Below are positions 18,571-26,563 of a DNA stretch of 64,000 bases, in pieces. The DNA comes from an uncultured Ruminiclostridium sp. (GTDB taxonomy: Bacteria; Bacillota; Clostridia; Oscillospirales; Ruminococcaceae). The notes beneath the pieces were generated by a model. That model worked only from the letters and a program-made list of their open reading frames with translations. It was not told the origin of the DNA and did no database searches. The translations under genes were made by a program, and so were the position numbers. Each line of letters begins with the position of its first letter. The stretch's first letter is position 1. The DNA lies in the NCBI GenBank assembly GCA_905235805.1, contig CAJOMV010000016.1, positions 1-64,000 of the forward strand. The letters are read 5' to 3'.

Positions 18571-18599
18571 TTGCAATGCGGCTTTGCGGGTGTTATAAT
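18571..18599 (+). promoter_or_regulatory. Sigma-A promoter of the CAP-domain gene
   Basis: TTGCAA, 17-base spacer, TATAAT. The transcript leader then contains a GCGGGAG/CTCCCGC hairpin (18608-18629) just before the RBS AGGAGGA. Confidence 0.75.
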
Positions 18600-18654
18600 G
18601 TCGATATGCGGGAGGGAGCTCACTCCCGCGAAGTCCATTAAGGAGGAAACGATA

Positions 18655-19329
18655 ATGAAAAGAAGAACAAGAAAACTCACCGGACTGCTTGTTGCAGCCG
18701 TTACAGCAGTATCCGCACTGACAGCGGGCTCATCGGCGCTCACGCTCTGCATAGGCGGCAAGTGCTTTGATATCCCTCTCTCGTCGGGCTGCGCACGCAT
18801 AGTACAGCTCACGCCCGACTGCCTGCGCAGCGGGAACTGCGGTACGGCACAGACCAAGCCGCAGTCTGCCGCGCCTGACTGCGTCGGCATAAACTGCGGC
18901 ACCCCGTCACAGACGACTGCGGCTCCCGCGGTACCGACAGGCGGTGACGCGGCGGCATCTACCGAGGTCGCGGACGTGCTTGCCCTTGTGAACAGCGAGA
19001 GAGCAGCCGCGGGCTTGTCGGTGCTCGCCCTCGACAGCAAGCTCTGTGCTCTCGCGGATATCCGCGCCAAGGAGATCGTGCAGTCCTTCTCCCACACCCG
19101 CCCGAACGGCACCTCCTGCTTCACCGTGTTCAAGGAGAACGGCGTAAGCTACCGCAGCGCGGGAGAAAATCTCGCCTACGGTCAGACCTCCGCGAAGGCT
19201 GTAATGAACGCTTGGATGAATTCCTCCGGGCATCGTGCGAACATACTCGGGAAGAATTTCGGCAAGATAGGCATATCCTGCTACATCGCGAACGGCAGGA
19301 GATACTGGGTACAGCTCTTCACGAATTAA
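18655..19329 (+). CDS. Secreted CAP (SCP-like) domain protein
   Basis: 225 aa counting from ATG 18655, which has AGGAGGA eight bases upstream; the longer track start at 18523 lies upstream of the promoter. Signal peptide about 1-28 (basic start, then LLVAAVTAVSALTAGSSA). A Cys-rich, Pro/Thr linker (about 30-95) contains six or more Cys. The C-terminal CAP domain (about 100-224) shows LALVNSERAAAGL, FSHTRPNG, AGENLAYG and WMNSSGHRANIL, keeping the two His and the Glu typical of bacterial members. Such proteins are secreted and often tied to the cell wall or sporulation; the biochemical role is unknown. Confidence 0.88.
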   Translation: MKRRTRKLTGLLVAAVTAVSALTAGSSALTLCIGGKCFDIPLSSGCARIVQLTPDCLRSGNCGTAQTKPQSAAPDCVGINCGTPSQTTAAPAVPTGGDAAASTEVADVLALVNSERAAAGLSVLALDSKLCALADIRAKEIVQSFSHTRPNGTSCFTVFKENGVSYRSAGENLAYGQTSAKAVMNAWMNSSGHRANILGKNFGKIGISCYIANGRRYWVQLFTN

Positions 19330-19345
19330 AAAAAGAAATTCCCGC

Positions 19346-19372
19346 TAAAGTTTTTCCCATATCTGACGATAT
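19346..19372 (+). promoter_or_regulatory. Sigma-28 (SigD/FliA)-type promoter
   Basis: TAAAGTTT (19346-19353), 11-base spacer, GACGATAT (19365-19372): an exact -35 and six of eight -10 bases of the sigma-28 consensus. It lies 17 bases after the CAP gene stop and 38 bases before the next start codon. Confidence 0.7.
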
Positions 19373-19409
19373 TATAAAAAAGAGATAACAGAGATAAGGG
19401 GGAAAAGGT

Positions 19410-20003
19410 ATGGATATGGGAAACATCGGCGGGAGCTTTGCGCGCCCGCAGTACACCTCGCAGAAGCCCGCTAAGCGCACGGATGCCATGAAGCTCGCGG
19501 AGGCTCTGAACGCTCAGGCGGGACAGGCTGCCGAAACTCCGGAGGAGATGAGGCTCCGCGAACAGCAGGAGAGGGAAGCCCGCAAGGCTGCCGAAGAGGA
19601 GGAGCGCCGCAAGAAGCTCCAACAGAAGCAGCAGGAGAAGCAGGAACAGCTCGCAATGCTGAAACAGGAGCTCGAGAATTCCAACGAACAGGCGGAGGCG
19701 ATCGGAGACGAGTTCAAGGTCTACGCCCGATGCCTTACCATCGCTTCGCGCATTTCCCGCGGCGACACTGTCCCTCTCAAGGATATGAAGTACCTCGCGG
19801 AGAACGAGCCCGACCTGTTCAAGCAGGCAATTCTGCTCCGTATGCCCAACGACCACCCGAAAAAGCATAAAAGCGTCCTCGACGATGACGAGGAGCAGCA
19901 GACCGAGCAAACGTCGGAAAGCGGCGAGAGCGCGGCTCCAGAGGTGTCGCAGCCCACGGAACAGGCTCCCGGGATCCCCGAGGAGATAGCGGCAGAGGAA
20001 TAG
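19410..20003 (+). CDS. Unknown coiled-coil protein under a sigma-28-type promoter
   Basis: 197 aa. Flexible Gly/Ser start MDMGNIGGSFARPQY, a long charged coiled coil rich in Glu, Gln and Lys (about 47-95), a compact helical block (about 100-150) containing ARCLTIASRISRGDTVPLKD and YLAENEPDLFKQAILLRM, and an acidic tail. No signal peptide or membrane segment. I do not assign a function. The helical block looks like a conserved domain, and the promoter type suggests a motility-regulon role. RBS AAGGGGGAAAAGG. It is followed by repeat B and a terminator, so it is probably transcribed alone. Confidence 0.75.
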   Translation: MDMGNIGGSFARPQYTSQKPAKRTDAMKLAEALNAQAGQAAETPEEMRLREQQEREARKAAEEEERRKKLQQKQQEKQEQLAMLKQELENSNEQAEAIGDEFKVYARCLTIASRISRGDTVPLKDMKYLAENEPDLFKQAILLRMPNDHPKKHKSVLDDDEEQQTEQTSESGESAAPEVSQPTEQAPGIPEEIAAEE

Positions 20004-20036
20004 CAGACTCCGCCAGCGCTTAAGCGCATGAGGCTT

Positions 20037-20093
20037 GTCTGTCGGTCAGCCCCCTCTGGCTCCTTCGTCGCCACCTCCCCCAGTGGGGGAGAC
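20037..20093 (+). repeat. Repeat B, copy 2 (57 bp)
   Basis: GTCTGTCGGTCAGCCCCCT to GGGGGAGAC, with GTCT/AGAC ends and the CTCCCCCAGTGGGGGAG hairpin. It differs from copy 1 (8852) by a few bases and homopolymer lengths. Here it stands outside a repeat A element. Confidence 0.75.
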
Positions 20094-20202
20094 ACCTCAA
20101 ACTCCGCCCGGGCTAACGCCGCCCGGGACCCGCGGCAGCGCGCGGCGTTGCATCCGATCCGCTATGCCTTGCAGCCGGCAGAGGTAATGCGTAAAGAATG
20201 AG

Positions 20203-20240
20203 AAAAGACAGTCATATCCCGATTTATGGCTGTCTTTTTA
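20203..20240. terminator. Bidirectional intrinsic terminator
   Basis: AAAAGACAGTCATA, 8-base loop, TATGGCTGTCTTTT followed by more T. It separates the sigma-28-type gene from the citrate synthase promoter. Confidence 0.75.
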
Positions 20241-20258
20241 TTTTATGTCACAAAATCC

Positions 20259-20287
20259 TTGCATTTTTTCTGAAAGTATGATATAAT
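20259..20287 (+). promoter_or_regulatory. Sigma-A promoter of the citrate synthase operon
   Basis: TTGCAT, 17-base spacer, TATAAT; transcription would start near 20294, before RBS AAAGGAGGA at 20345. Confidence 0.7.
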
Positions 20288-20362
20288 ATTAAAATATATA
20301 TAATGGGGAGTGTGTCCCCGCCCGCAATATCTAAGGAAATCAGAAAAGGAGGACTTATTCCT

Positions 20363-21745
20363 ATGGCTTCGCATTATCCTTTTTCAAAAGTCACACCCGA
20401 GCTTGAAGCTCTGGCGGCGCTCTGCACAGAGAGCGGAAATATCTCCCCCGAGCTTTACCGTGAACACAATGTTTATTTAGGGCTCCGTGACCTGAACGGC
20501 AAGGGCGTTCTCACGGGACTTACGGAAATTTCGGAAATAGTCTCCAAAAAGCTCGTTGACGGAAAGGAGATCCCCTGCGACGGCGAGCTCTACTACCGCG
20601 GCATTAACGTCCGGGATATAATAAAGGGATTTATGAGGGACGACCGCTTCGGCTTCGAGGAGACCACCTACCTGCTGCTCTTCGGGAACCTGCCGGATAA
20701 ACAGCAGCTCGACGATTTTATTAAGATGATAGGCAATTTCAGACGGCTCCCGTCCTCCTTTGTGCGGGATATCGTGCTGAAATCCCCGAGCGAGGATATC
20801 ATGAACACACTCGCGCGGTGCGTGCTGTTCCTGTATGCCTACGACGACTACCCGAACGACCTGTCCGTGCCAAACGTGCTGCGGCAGTCCCTCGAGCTTA
20901 TCGCGCTCTTTCCCATGCTTCTGGTGTACAGCTACAACGCAAAGCGCTACTATATAGATGGCGACGGTCTTATCATACACCGCCCGAAGAAAAACCTCTC
21001 CACCGCGGAGAATATCCTCTATATGCTCCGCGACGACCGCAAATATACCCAGCTCGAGGCGAGAGTCCTCGACGTTGCGCTGGTGCTCCACGCAGAGCAC
21101 GGCGGCGGAAACAATTCGACCTTCACCACCCACGTTGTCACCTCCTCCGGCACCGACACCTACTCAGCGATAACCGCGGCGCTCTGCTCCCTCAAGGGTC
21201 CCAAGCACGGCGGCGCGAACCTGAAGGTCATGGGAATGTTCGAGGAGTTAAAGCGCGAGGTAAAGGACTGGAACAACGATGACGAGATAACCGCATACCT
21301 CCAGAAGCTTCTCGACAAGGAAGCTTTCGACAGAAGCGGGCTCATATACGGTATGGGTCACGCGGTGTACTCCATTTCCGACCCGAGAGCGCAGATATTC
21401 AAGCAGTACGTCGAGAAGCTCGCGGCGGAGAAGCAGATGGAGCGGGAATTCGCGCTGTACAGCTCCGTCGAGCGCCTTGCCGCGGAGCTTATCGCCAAGA
21501 AGCGCCGCATATACAAGGGGGTCAGCGCGAACATAGATTTTTACAGCGGCTTCTGCTATTCCATGCTCGGACTGCCGCTGGAGCTGTACACTCCGCTGTT
21601 CGCGGCTGCGAGAATGTCGGGCTGGTCGGCTCACCGCATCGAGGAGCTCATCAACGCCAACAAGATAATCCGTCCCGCGTACCTCAACGTACACCCGAGG
21701 ACCGATTATATACCGCTTTCCGAAAGGGATAACAGCAAGAAGTGA
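20363..21745 (+). CDS. Citrate synthase
   Basis: 460 aa from ATG 20363 (AAAGGAGGA upstream; the track start at 20303 is too long). Catalytic blocks: HAEHGGGNNSTFTTH, KGPKHGGAN, GMGHAVYS with the second catalytic His, and NIDFYSG with the catalytic Asp. It condenses oxaloacetate and acetyl-CoA to citrate. The protein is of the clostridial type with an N-terminal extension beyond the usual core. In an anaerobe the likely use is the oxidative branch to 2-oxoglutarate and glutamate. It heads a plus-strand run of five genes, the other four being phosphate-transfer proteins and a membrane protein; the gap to the next gene is 48 bases. Confidence 0.93.
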   Translation: MASHYPFSKVTPELEALAALCTESGNISPELYREHNVYLGLRDLNGKGVLTGLTEISEIVSKKLVDGKEIPCDGELYYRGINVRDIIKGFMRDDRFGFEETTYLLLFGNLPDKQQLDDFIKMIGNFRRLPSSFVRDIVLKSPSEDIMNTLARCVLFLYAYDDYPNDLSVPNVLRQSLELIALFPMLLVYSYNAKRYYIDGDGLIIHRPKKNLSTAENILYMLRDDRKYTQLEARVLDVALVLHAEHGGGNNSTFTTHVVTSSGTDTYSAITAALCSLKGPKHGGANLKVMGMFEELKREVKDWNNDDEITAYLQKLLDKEAFDRSGLIYGMGHAVYSISDPRAQIFKQYVEKLAAEKQMEREFALYSSVERLAAELIAKKRRIYKGVSANIDFYSGFCYSMLGLPLELYTPLFAAARMSGWSAHRIEELINANKIIRPAYLNVHPRTDYIPLSERDNSKK

Positions 21746-21793
21746 TTTCCGCAGAAACAGCAGCGGGGAGGTAATGACACGGTAACAGAAGAA

Positions 21794-22681
21794 ATGCTGT
21801 CCGATATTTCGGACTACGCTAACTGGATAGAGATAGAGCCGATCGAGACGGGGCTTTCGGAAGACAGCAAATTCCACATCACCCGTAACAACGGCACCGA
21901 GCTGATACTGCGCGTATCGGACATATCGCACTACAAACGCCACTGCGAAAGCGCGCGTTTTTCGGAGTACGTCCACAATCGGCTCGGGCTTAACATGAAT
22001 ATGCCCATTGAGGTGGCGGCGTGCTGCGGGGATACGCTGGTCTATACGCTCTATACATGGGTGGACGGCGTTGAGGCGGAGACAAAGGTCTGCAATCTCC
22101 ACACTCCCGAGCAGGCGAAATACGGCGAGGCTGCCGGTGCACTGCTGCGGAGGATACACACTATCACCGCCCCGGAGGACATTCTCCCTTGGGACGAGTA
22201 CTTCAACCAGCATCTCGACGAGCTGCTGGACATGTTCAGGTACAGGATAAACGGCTCCTTCAAAGGCGACGGGCAGACAATAGACTTCATAGAGCAGAAC
22301 CGCTCCCTCCTTGCGGGACGTCCCCAGACTGCCCTGCACGGTGATTTCCGCTCCGGCAACCTCATCGTCACGAAGGGCGGAGAGCTCGGCATAATCGACT
22401 TCGGGCGCTGGTGCTGGGGGGACCCGTACATGGACTTCCAGTGCGTCGGACGCTCCTGCAGCGCCCCATTTGCCCGCGGACAGATAAACGGCTACTTCGA
22501 GGGGGATATCCCGGGGGACTTCTTCGCTCTGATGTCGTTCTACACTGCCGTTGACAGCATAAAGCGCATAGTCCTCGCTCACGCGCGCGGAAAGGAAGAG
22601 TACGCGGAGGCGGTGAAGTCCGCCGAAAAGACTGCCCGGGAGTATGACAACTTTACGGGGCATGTTCCGAATTGGTATTGA
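21794..22681 (+). CDS. Phosphotransferase of the APH/choline kinase fold
   Basis: 295 aa. Catalytic loop HGDFRSGNLIV and metal-binding IIDFGRWCWGDP are intact, unlike the variant at 9063. The N-lobe block LILRVSDISHYKRH supplies the Lys/Arg region. Members phosphorylate small hydroxylated compounds; the substrate is unknown. The RBS GGGGAGG (21764) is unusually far from ATG 21794, so an earlier non-ATG start is possible. It lies 3 bases before a shikimate-kinase-like gene and is probably co-transcribed with it. Confidence 0.8.
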   Translation: MLSDISDYANWIEIEPIETGLSEDSKFHITRNNGTELILRVSDISHYKRHCESARFSEYVHNRLGLNMNMPIEVAACCGDTLVYTLYTWVDGVEAETKVCNLHTPEQAKYGEAAGALLRRIHTITAPEDILPWDEYFNQHLDELLDMFRYRINGSFKGDGQTIDFIEQNRSLLAGRPQTALHGDFRSGNLIVTKGGELGIIDFGRWCWGDPYMDFQCVGRSCSAPFARGQINGYFEGDIPGDFFALMSFYTAVDSIKRIVLAHARGKEEYAEAVKSAEKTAREYDNFTGHVPNWY

Positions 22682-22684
22682 TAT

Positions 22685-23191
22685 ATGAAGAACATTATTC
22701 TGACAGGAATGCCCGGCTGCGGCAAAAGCACCGTCGGCGTAGTCCTTGCTAAAACTCTCGGTATGCGGTTCGTCGATACCGACCTGATAATCCAGCAGCA
22801 GAACCATGACCTGCTGTGGCGTCTTATAGACCGCTACGGTGTGAAGCGGTTCGAGGAGATGGAGGAGGAAGCCCTCCTGTCGGTTCCCGACACCGAAGAC
22901 ACCGTGATAGCCACCGGCGGCAGCGCCGTATTCTGCGAGAGGGGAATGAATTTCCTCAAACAGACGGGGCTGTGTATCTACCTGAAGGTCCCCTGTGACG
23001 AGCTGGTGCGCAGGTTAAGCAATATAAAGACCCGCGGTATCGCCGCGGCAAAGGGAATGACGGTGGAGGATATATTCGCGGAAAGAAGTCCGTACTACGA
23101 AAAATACTCGGACTTTACGATAGAATGCGGTGATATGCACATTGAGGATATAACCGCGCTGATAGCAAAACGGACGGAAAAGGAAGCATGA
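22685..23191 (+). CDS. Shikimate-kinase-like P-loop kinase
   Basis: 168 aa, the size of AroK. Walker A GMPGCGKST (8-16), DxD-like VDTDLI and the late Arg region ERSPYYEKYSD match shikimate kinase. Two substrate-contact sites differ: the GGG of the substrate-binding loop is GGS (ATGGSAVFCE), and the conserved F-R-x-x-E reads F-E-E-M-E, losing the shikimate-binding Arg. The LID R-P-L motif reads R-G-I. It may therefore phosphorylate something other than shikimate. No aro genes are near. Its stop overlaps the start of the VTC gene by 4 bases (ATGA), tying it to polyphosphate-type functions. Confidence 0.75.
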   Translation: MKNIILTGMPGCGKSTVGVVLAKTLGMRFVDTDLIIQQQNHDLLWRLIDRYGVKRFEEMEEEALLSVPDTEDTVIATGGSAVFCERGMNFLKQTGLCIYLKVPCDELVRRLSNIKTRGIAAAKGMTVEDIFAERSPYYEKYSDFTIECGDMHIEDITALIAKRTEKEA

Positions 23192-23904
23192 GCGACAAGA
23201 TACAGTACCGCCACGAGCTGAAATACCGCATAAACGGCGGCACTTACCACATACTGCGGCAGCGGCTGAATGCCGTTATGATGCCCGACACCCATACCGA
23301 GGGCGGAATGTACCGCGTCACGAGCCTGTACTTCGACGATATATACCGTTCGGCGTACAACGACAAGGTGAACGGCGCTCTGCACCGCAAGAAATACCGC
23401 GTCCGGGTGTACGGTCTCGGGAGAGATGTCATAAATCTCGAGGAGAAGGTAAAGGACAGGGACGTGGGCTACAAGAAAAGCGACCGGATAACCGAGGAGG
23501 AGTACCGGAAGCTCCTGACGGGAGACTGCGCGTTCCTCGCGGACGAGAAGTATGCCGACAGCGCGGGCGGGGATTTCTTCGCCTCAAGCTCGGCGGTGAG
23601 GCTCTCCCCCTCCGTCATCGTGGACTATATCCGCGAGCCGTATGTCTGCAGCGCGGGAAATGTCCGCGTCACCTTCGATATGAAGATAGCGGCGTGCACG
23701 AACGGGCTCGACCTGTTCTCACCCGATAATATATACGAAACGGTAATGCCGGAGAACGAGATAGTTCTCGAGATAAAGTATGACAACTACCTGCCCGGGC
23801 ATATACGGCAGGTGCTCACGGGTTTCACGTCAAGTGAGGAAGCCGTTTCAAAATTCGTTCTGTGTTCCGACAGGCTCGGCGACCACCGCCGGCTTTACTG
23901 CTGA
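23188..23904 (+). CDS. VTC-domain polyphosphate polymerase
   Basis: 238 aa. The tunnel-fold VTC domain fills the protein: YRHELKYRI at the start, the basic strand HRKKYRVRVYG, LEEKVKDRDVGYKKS, and the metal-binding Glu region VLEIKYDNYLP. These are the alternating Lys/Arg strands and Glu that bind the polyphosphate chain and metal in yeast Vtc4. Bacterial members commonly pair with DUF4956 membrane proteins, as here. The expected reaction is growth of polyphosphate from ATP, with the membrane partner likely taking up or anchoring the product; this is inferred from the family. It overlaps the upstream kinase gene by 4 bases. Confidence 0.85.
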   Translation: MSDKIQYRHELKYRINGGTYHILRQRLNAVMMPDTHTEGGMYRVTSLYFDDIYRSAYNDKVNGALHRKKYRVRVYGLGRDVINLEEKVKDRDVGYKKSDRITEEEYRKLLTGDCAFLADEKYADSAGGDFFASSSAVRLSPSVIVDYIREPYVCSAGNVRVTFDMKIAACTNGLDLFSPDNIYETVMPENEIVLEIKYDNYLPGHIRQVLTGFTSSEEAVSKFVLCSDRLGDHRRLYC

Positions 23905-23930
23905 TACTTACTTTCGGAGGAAATAACACT

Positions 23931-24614
23931 ATGCAGCCTAAACTTATGAGCATTGTTGACGAAGCTATCGCCCTTTTCGGCGACGATCTGAAATTCTCCG
24001 CGCTGACTCCCGCGGCTATCCTCACGGCAATGGCTACCTCACTCGTCTGCGGAGTCATCATCTATCTTGTGTACCGCTTCTGCTACCGCGGAGTGGTATA
24101 CAGCGACAACTTCAATATCCTGCTCGTGATGATAACCTCGATAACCGGCTTCATCATCATGACCATAAGCTCGAACGTCGTGCTCTCCCTCGGTATGGTG
24201 GGCGCGCTCTCTATCGTGAGATTTCGTTCCGCTATCAAGGACCCCCTCGACATCGGGTTCCTGTTCTGGGCGATAGCCGCGGGCATAACCGCGGGCGCGG
24301 GACTGTATTTCGTGGCGCTCCTCGGCACGGTGGTCATAGCTGTCATTTACATAGTGTTCTCCATGCTGAAAAAGACGAAGAGGAATTATCTTCTTATAGT
24401 GCATTACACCGACGCGGCTGACGACAATGTGAACGCTGTCCTCGGCGGAATGAAGTACAGACTCAAAAACAAGACGAAAACCGGCGACAATAACGAGATC
24501 ACTATCGAGATAAAGGTAAAGAACAACGACACCTCCGGACTGTCCCGCTTCAAGGGGATAGAGGGCGTTACCTCCGTGACCCTGCTGGAATACAACGGGG
24601 AGTATATGAACTGA
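23931..24614 (+). CDS. DUF4956 membrane protein, partner of the VTC polymerase
   Basis: 227 aa from ATG 23931 (CGGAGGAAATAA upstream). Three to four membrane segments, with the family hallmark GMVGALSIVRFRSAIKDP between them, then a soluble C-terminal ferredoxin-like domain (about 140-227). DUF4956 proteins very often neighbour VTC genes; the molecular function is unproved. Last gene of the citrate synthase operon; a repeat A hairpin follows 16 bases after the stop and may end the transcript. Confidence 0.85.
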   Translation: MQPKLMSIVDEAIALFGDDLKFSALTPAAILTAMATSLVCGVIIYLVYRFCYRGVVYSDNFNILLVMITSITGFIIMTISSNVVLSLGMVGALSIVRFRSAIKDPLDIGFLFWAIAAGITAGAGLYFVALLGTVVIAVIYIVFSMLKKTKRNYLLIVHYTDAADDNVNAVLGGMKYRLKNKTKTGDNNEITIEIKVKNNDTSGLSRFKGIEGVTSVTLLEYNGEYMN

Positions 24615-24620
24615 TTGCTT

Positions 24621-24699
24621 TTGCTCGAGACTGGGGGGAACTTTTCTGAAGAAAAGTTCCCCCCAGACCCCCTTCAAAAGACTTTTTAATTGCTTCGCG
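24621..24699 (+). repeat. Repeat A, uninterrupted copy
   Basis: GCTCGAGA, then a perfect 17-bp hairpin CTGGGGGGAACTTTTCT/AGAAAAGTTCCCCCCAG with a 2-nt loop (24631-24666), then ACCCCCTTCAAAAG and the tail ACTTTTTAATTGCTTCGCG. Same order as the copies at 8797 and 40887. Confidence 0.75.
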
Positions 24700-24749
24700 T
24701 TCTCTTTTCAGAGTTGTCGAAAAGATTTCCCCTTATGCAAAATACCTAT

Positions 24750-24778
24750 TGACAAACCGGAAAAAAAGGTTTATAATG
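24750..24778 (+). promoter_or_regulatory. Consensus sigma-A promoter of the symporter-paaK-acp operon
   Basis: TTGACA, 17-base spacer, TATAAT. The roughly 70-base leader has three A-runs and small hairpins (CTGC/GCAG at 24818-24831), before RBS AAAGGAG. Confidence 0.85.
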
Positions 24779-24853
24779 TACTTTAGCGCAAAAAAGCACC
24801 ATTACAAAAAAGTGTGACTGCGAAAAAGCAGCTATACTTTAAAGGAGTACATC

Positions 24854-26524
24854 ATGCCACTGATAATCACGATTCTCGTACTGTACATCGCACTTGCGGT
24901 CGGTATAGGAGTATACTTCAACAGGAAAGCAAACACCGTAAACGAGTATGTCCTCGGCGGACGCAGCGTCGGTCCGTGGATCACCGCCTTCGCGTATGGT
25001 ACAAGCTACTTCTCCGCCGTTATCTTTGTCGGCTATGCCGGAAAGTTCGGCTGGAACTTCGGTATCTCGTCCACTTGGATAGGTATAGGCAACTGCCTTA
25101 TCGGCTCCCTCATGGCGTGGGCGCTCATGGGCAGACGCACCCGCGTTATGTCGAAGCACCTCGAGAGCTCCACAATGCCGGAATTTTTCGAGAAGCGCTA
25201 CATGAGCAAGACCCTCAAGATCGTAGCGGCGATCATCGTGTTCATCTTCCTTATCCCTTACACCGCTTCCGTGTACAACGGTCTTTCGAGACTGTTCGAA
25301 ATGGTATTCCATATCGACTACTCTATCTGCGTAATCGCCATGGCGGTAGTCACCGCGGTATATGTGATCCTCGGCGGCTATAAGGCGACCGCGTACAATG
25401 ACTTCATTCAGGGCATAATAATGCTGATAGGTATATGTGCCGTAGTCATCGCGACCCTCGCAAACAAGGGCGGCTTCTACGAGGCGCTCAACCAGATGTC
25501 GCAGATACCAAATGACAAGGGCGTTCTCGCGGGCATGCAGGGCGCGTACGCGAGCTTCTTCGGTCCCGACCCGATAAACCTGCTGGGCGTTATCATACTT
25601 ACCTCTCTCGGTACATGGGGACTTCCGCAGATGGTCACAAAGTTCTATACCATAAAGGACGAGCGTTCCATTAAGTCCGGGACTATCGTCTCCACAGCCT
25701 TCGCGCTTATCGTGGCGGGCGGCTGCTACTTCCTCGGCGGCTTCGGACGCATCTTCGTCGAGAATGTCGACGGACAGCCCGCAAGCGGCTTTGACGGTAT
25801 TATCCCCGCAATGCTCGAAACTCTCCCCGACCTGCTTATCGGTATTGTCGTGGTACTGGTGCTCTCCGCGTCCATGTCCACGCTCTCTTCGCTGGTGCTC
25901 ACCTCCAGCTCCTCGATAACGCTCGACCTCATCGCCCCGATGATGAAGGGCAAGCTCGACGAGAAGAAGAAGGTCCTCGTTCTGCGCATATTCGTCGCGT
26001 TGTTCCTCGTGGTCTCCGTGATCATAGCGCTCAACAAGAACGCCCTCATCTCCGACCTTATGGGCTATTCGTGGGGCGCACTCGCGGGAGCGTTCTTAGC
26101 GCCGTTCCTGTACGGTCTGTTCTGGAAGAAGACCACCCGCGCTTCCGTATGGGTAAGCTTCATCTTCGGTATCGGTCTTACACTGCTCCACTTCATACTC
26201 GCGTCGCTGGGTCAGCTTTCCGGCACGTTCCTCGGCTTCACGGTCGCTTCGCCTGTCAACCTCGGCGCGTTCACCATGGTAGGCTCGCTGATAATAGTAC
26301 CGATAGTGAGCCTTATCACCCCGAAGATGCAGAACAAAGACCTCGACTACATCTTCAGCTGCTACAGCAAGAGGGTGACCGTCAGCCAGAGCGAGGCTAT
26401 AACGTCCGGCGCGGAGGTAATTGAGACCTCTGCCGGCGAAGCTCCCGTTCAGAAGCAGAAGATAGCTCCCGGCGAGCCCAGACCCGCAAGCAGCATAAAG
26501 AAAAAGAAGAAAAAGAGAAAATAA
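24854..26524 (+). CDS. Sodium:solute symporter (SSS family)
   Basis: 556 aa with about 13 membrane segments. SSS features include the start ILVLYIALAVGIGVYFNRKANTVNEYVLGGRSVG, IPYTASVYNGLSRLFE, and MSTLSSLVLTSSSSITLDL of the sodium-site helix. The C-terminal tail is long and soluble and ends in an extremely basic KKKKKKRK. Substrate is unknown; proline is not specially supported. It lies 39 bases before a PaaK-type ligase and an acyl carrier protein, so an organic acid such as an aryl acid is a reasonable guess. Confidence 0.85.
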   Translation: MPLIITILVLYIALAVGIGVYFNRKANTVNEYVLGGRSVGPWITAFAYGTSYFSAVIFVGYAGKFGWNFGISSTWIGIGNCLIGSLMAWALMGRRTRVMSKHLESSTMPEFFEKRYMSKTLKIVAAIIVFIFLIPYTASVYNGLSRLFEMVFHIDYSICVIAMAVVTAVYVILGGYKATAYNDFIQGIIMLIGICAVVIATLANKGGFYEALNQMSQIPNDKGVLAGMQGAYASFFGPDPINLLGVIILTSLGTWGLPQMVTKFYTIKDERSIKSGTIVSTAFALIVAGGCYFLGGFGRIFVENVDGQPASGFDGIIPAMLETLPDLLIGIVVVLVLSASMSTLSSLVLTSSSSITLDLIAPMMKGKLDEKKKVLVLRIFVALFLVVSVIIALNKNALISDLMGYSWGALAGAFLAPFLYGLFWKKTTRASVWVSFIFGIGLTLLHFILASLGQLSGTFLGFTVASPVNLGAFTMVGSLIIVPIVSLITPKMQNKDLDYIFSCYSKRVTVSQSEAITSGAEVIETSAGEAPVQKQKIAPGEPRPASSIKKKKKKRK

Positions 26525-26563
26525 AAACCGATATTACCGATAAACAACAGGAGGAAATGAAAA

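Larger units (their letters stand above)
20004..20258. other. Intergenic region with repeat B, GC-rich repeat remnant and terminator
   Basis: After the stop at 20003 come repeat B (20037-20093), a GC-rich stretch with CCGCCCGGG twice (20105-20130), and a terminator (20203-20238). I see no coding sequence. The promoter of the citrate synthase gene follows. Confidence 0.6.

Noticed and set aside
24781-24845. Riboswitch in the symporter leader
   Set aside because: Only small A-rich hairpins; no match to a riboswitch core that I recognise and no terminator or sequestering stem.
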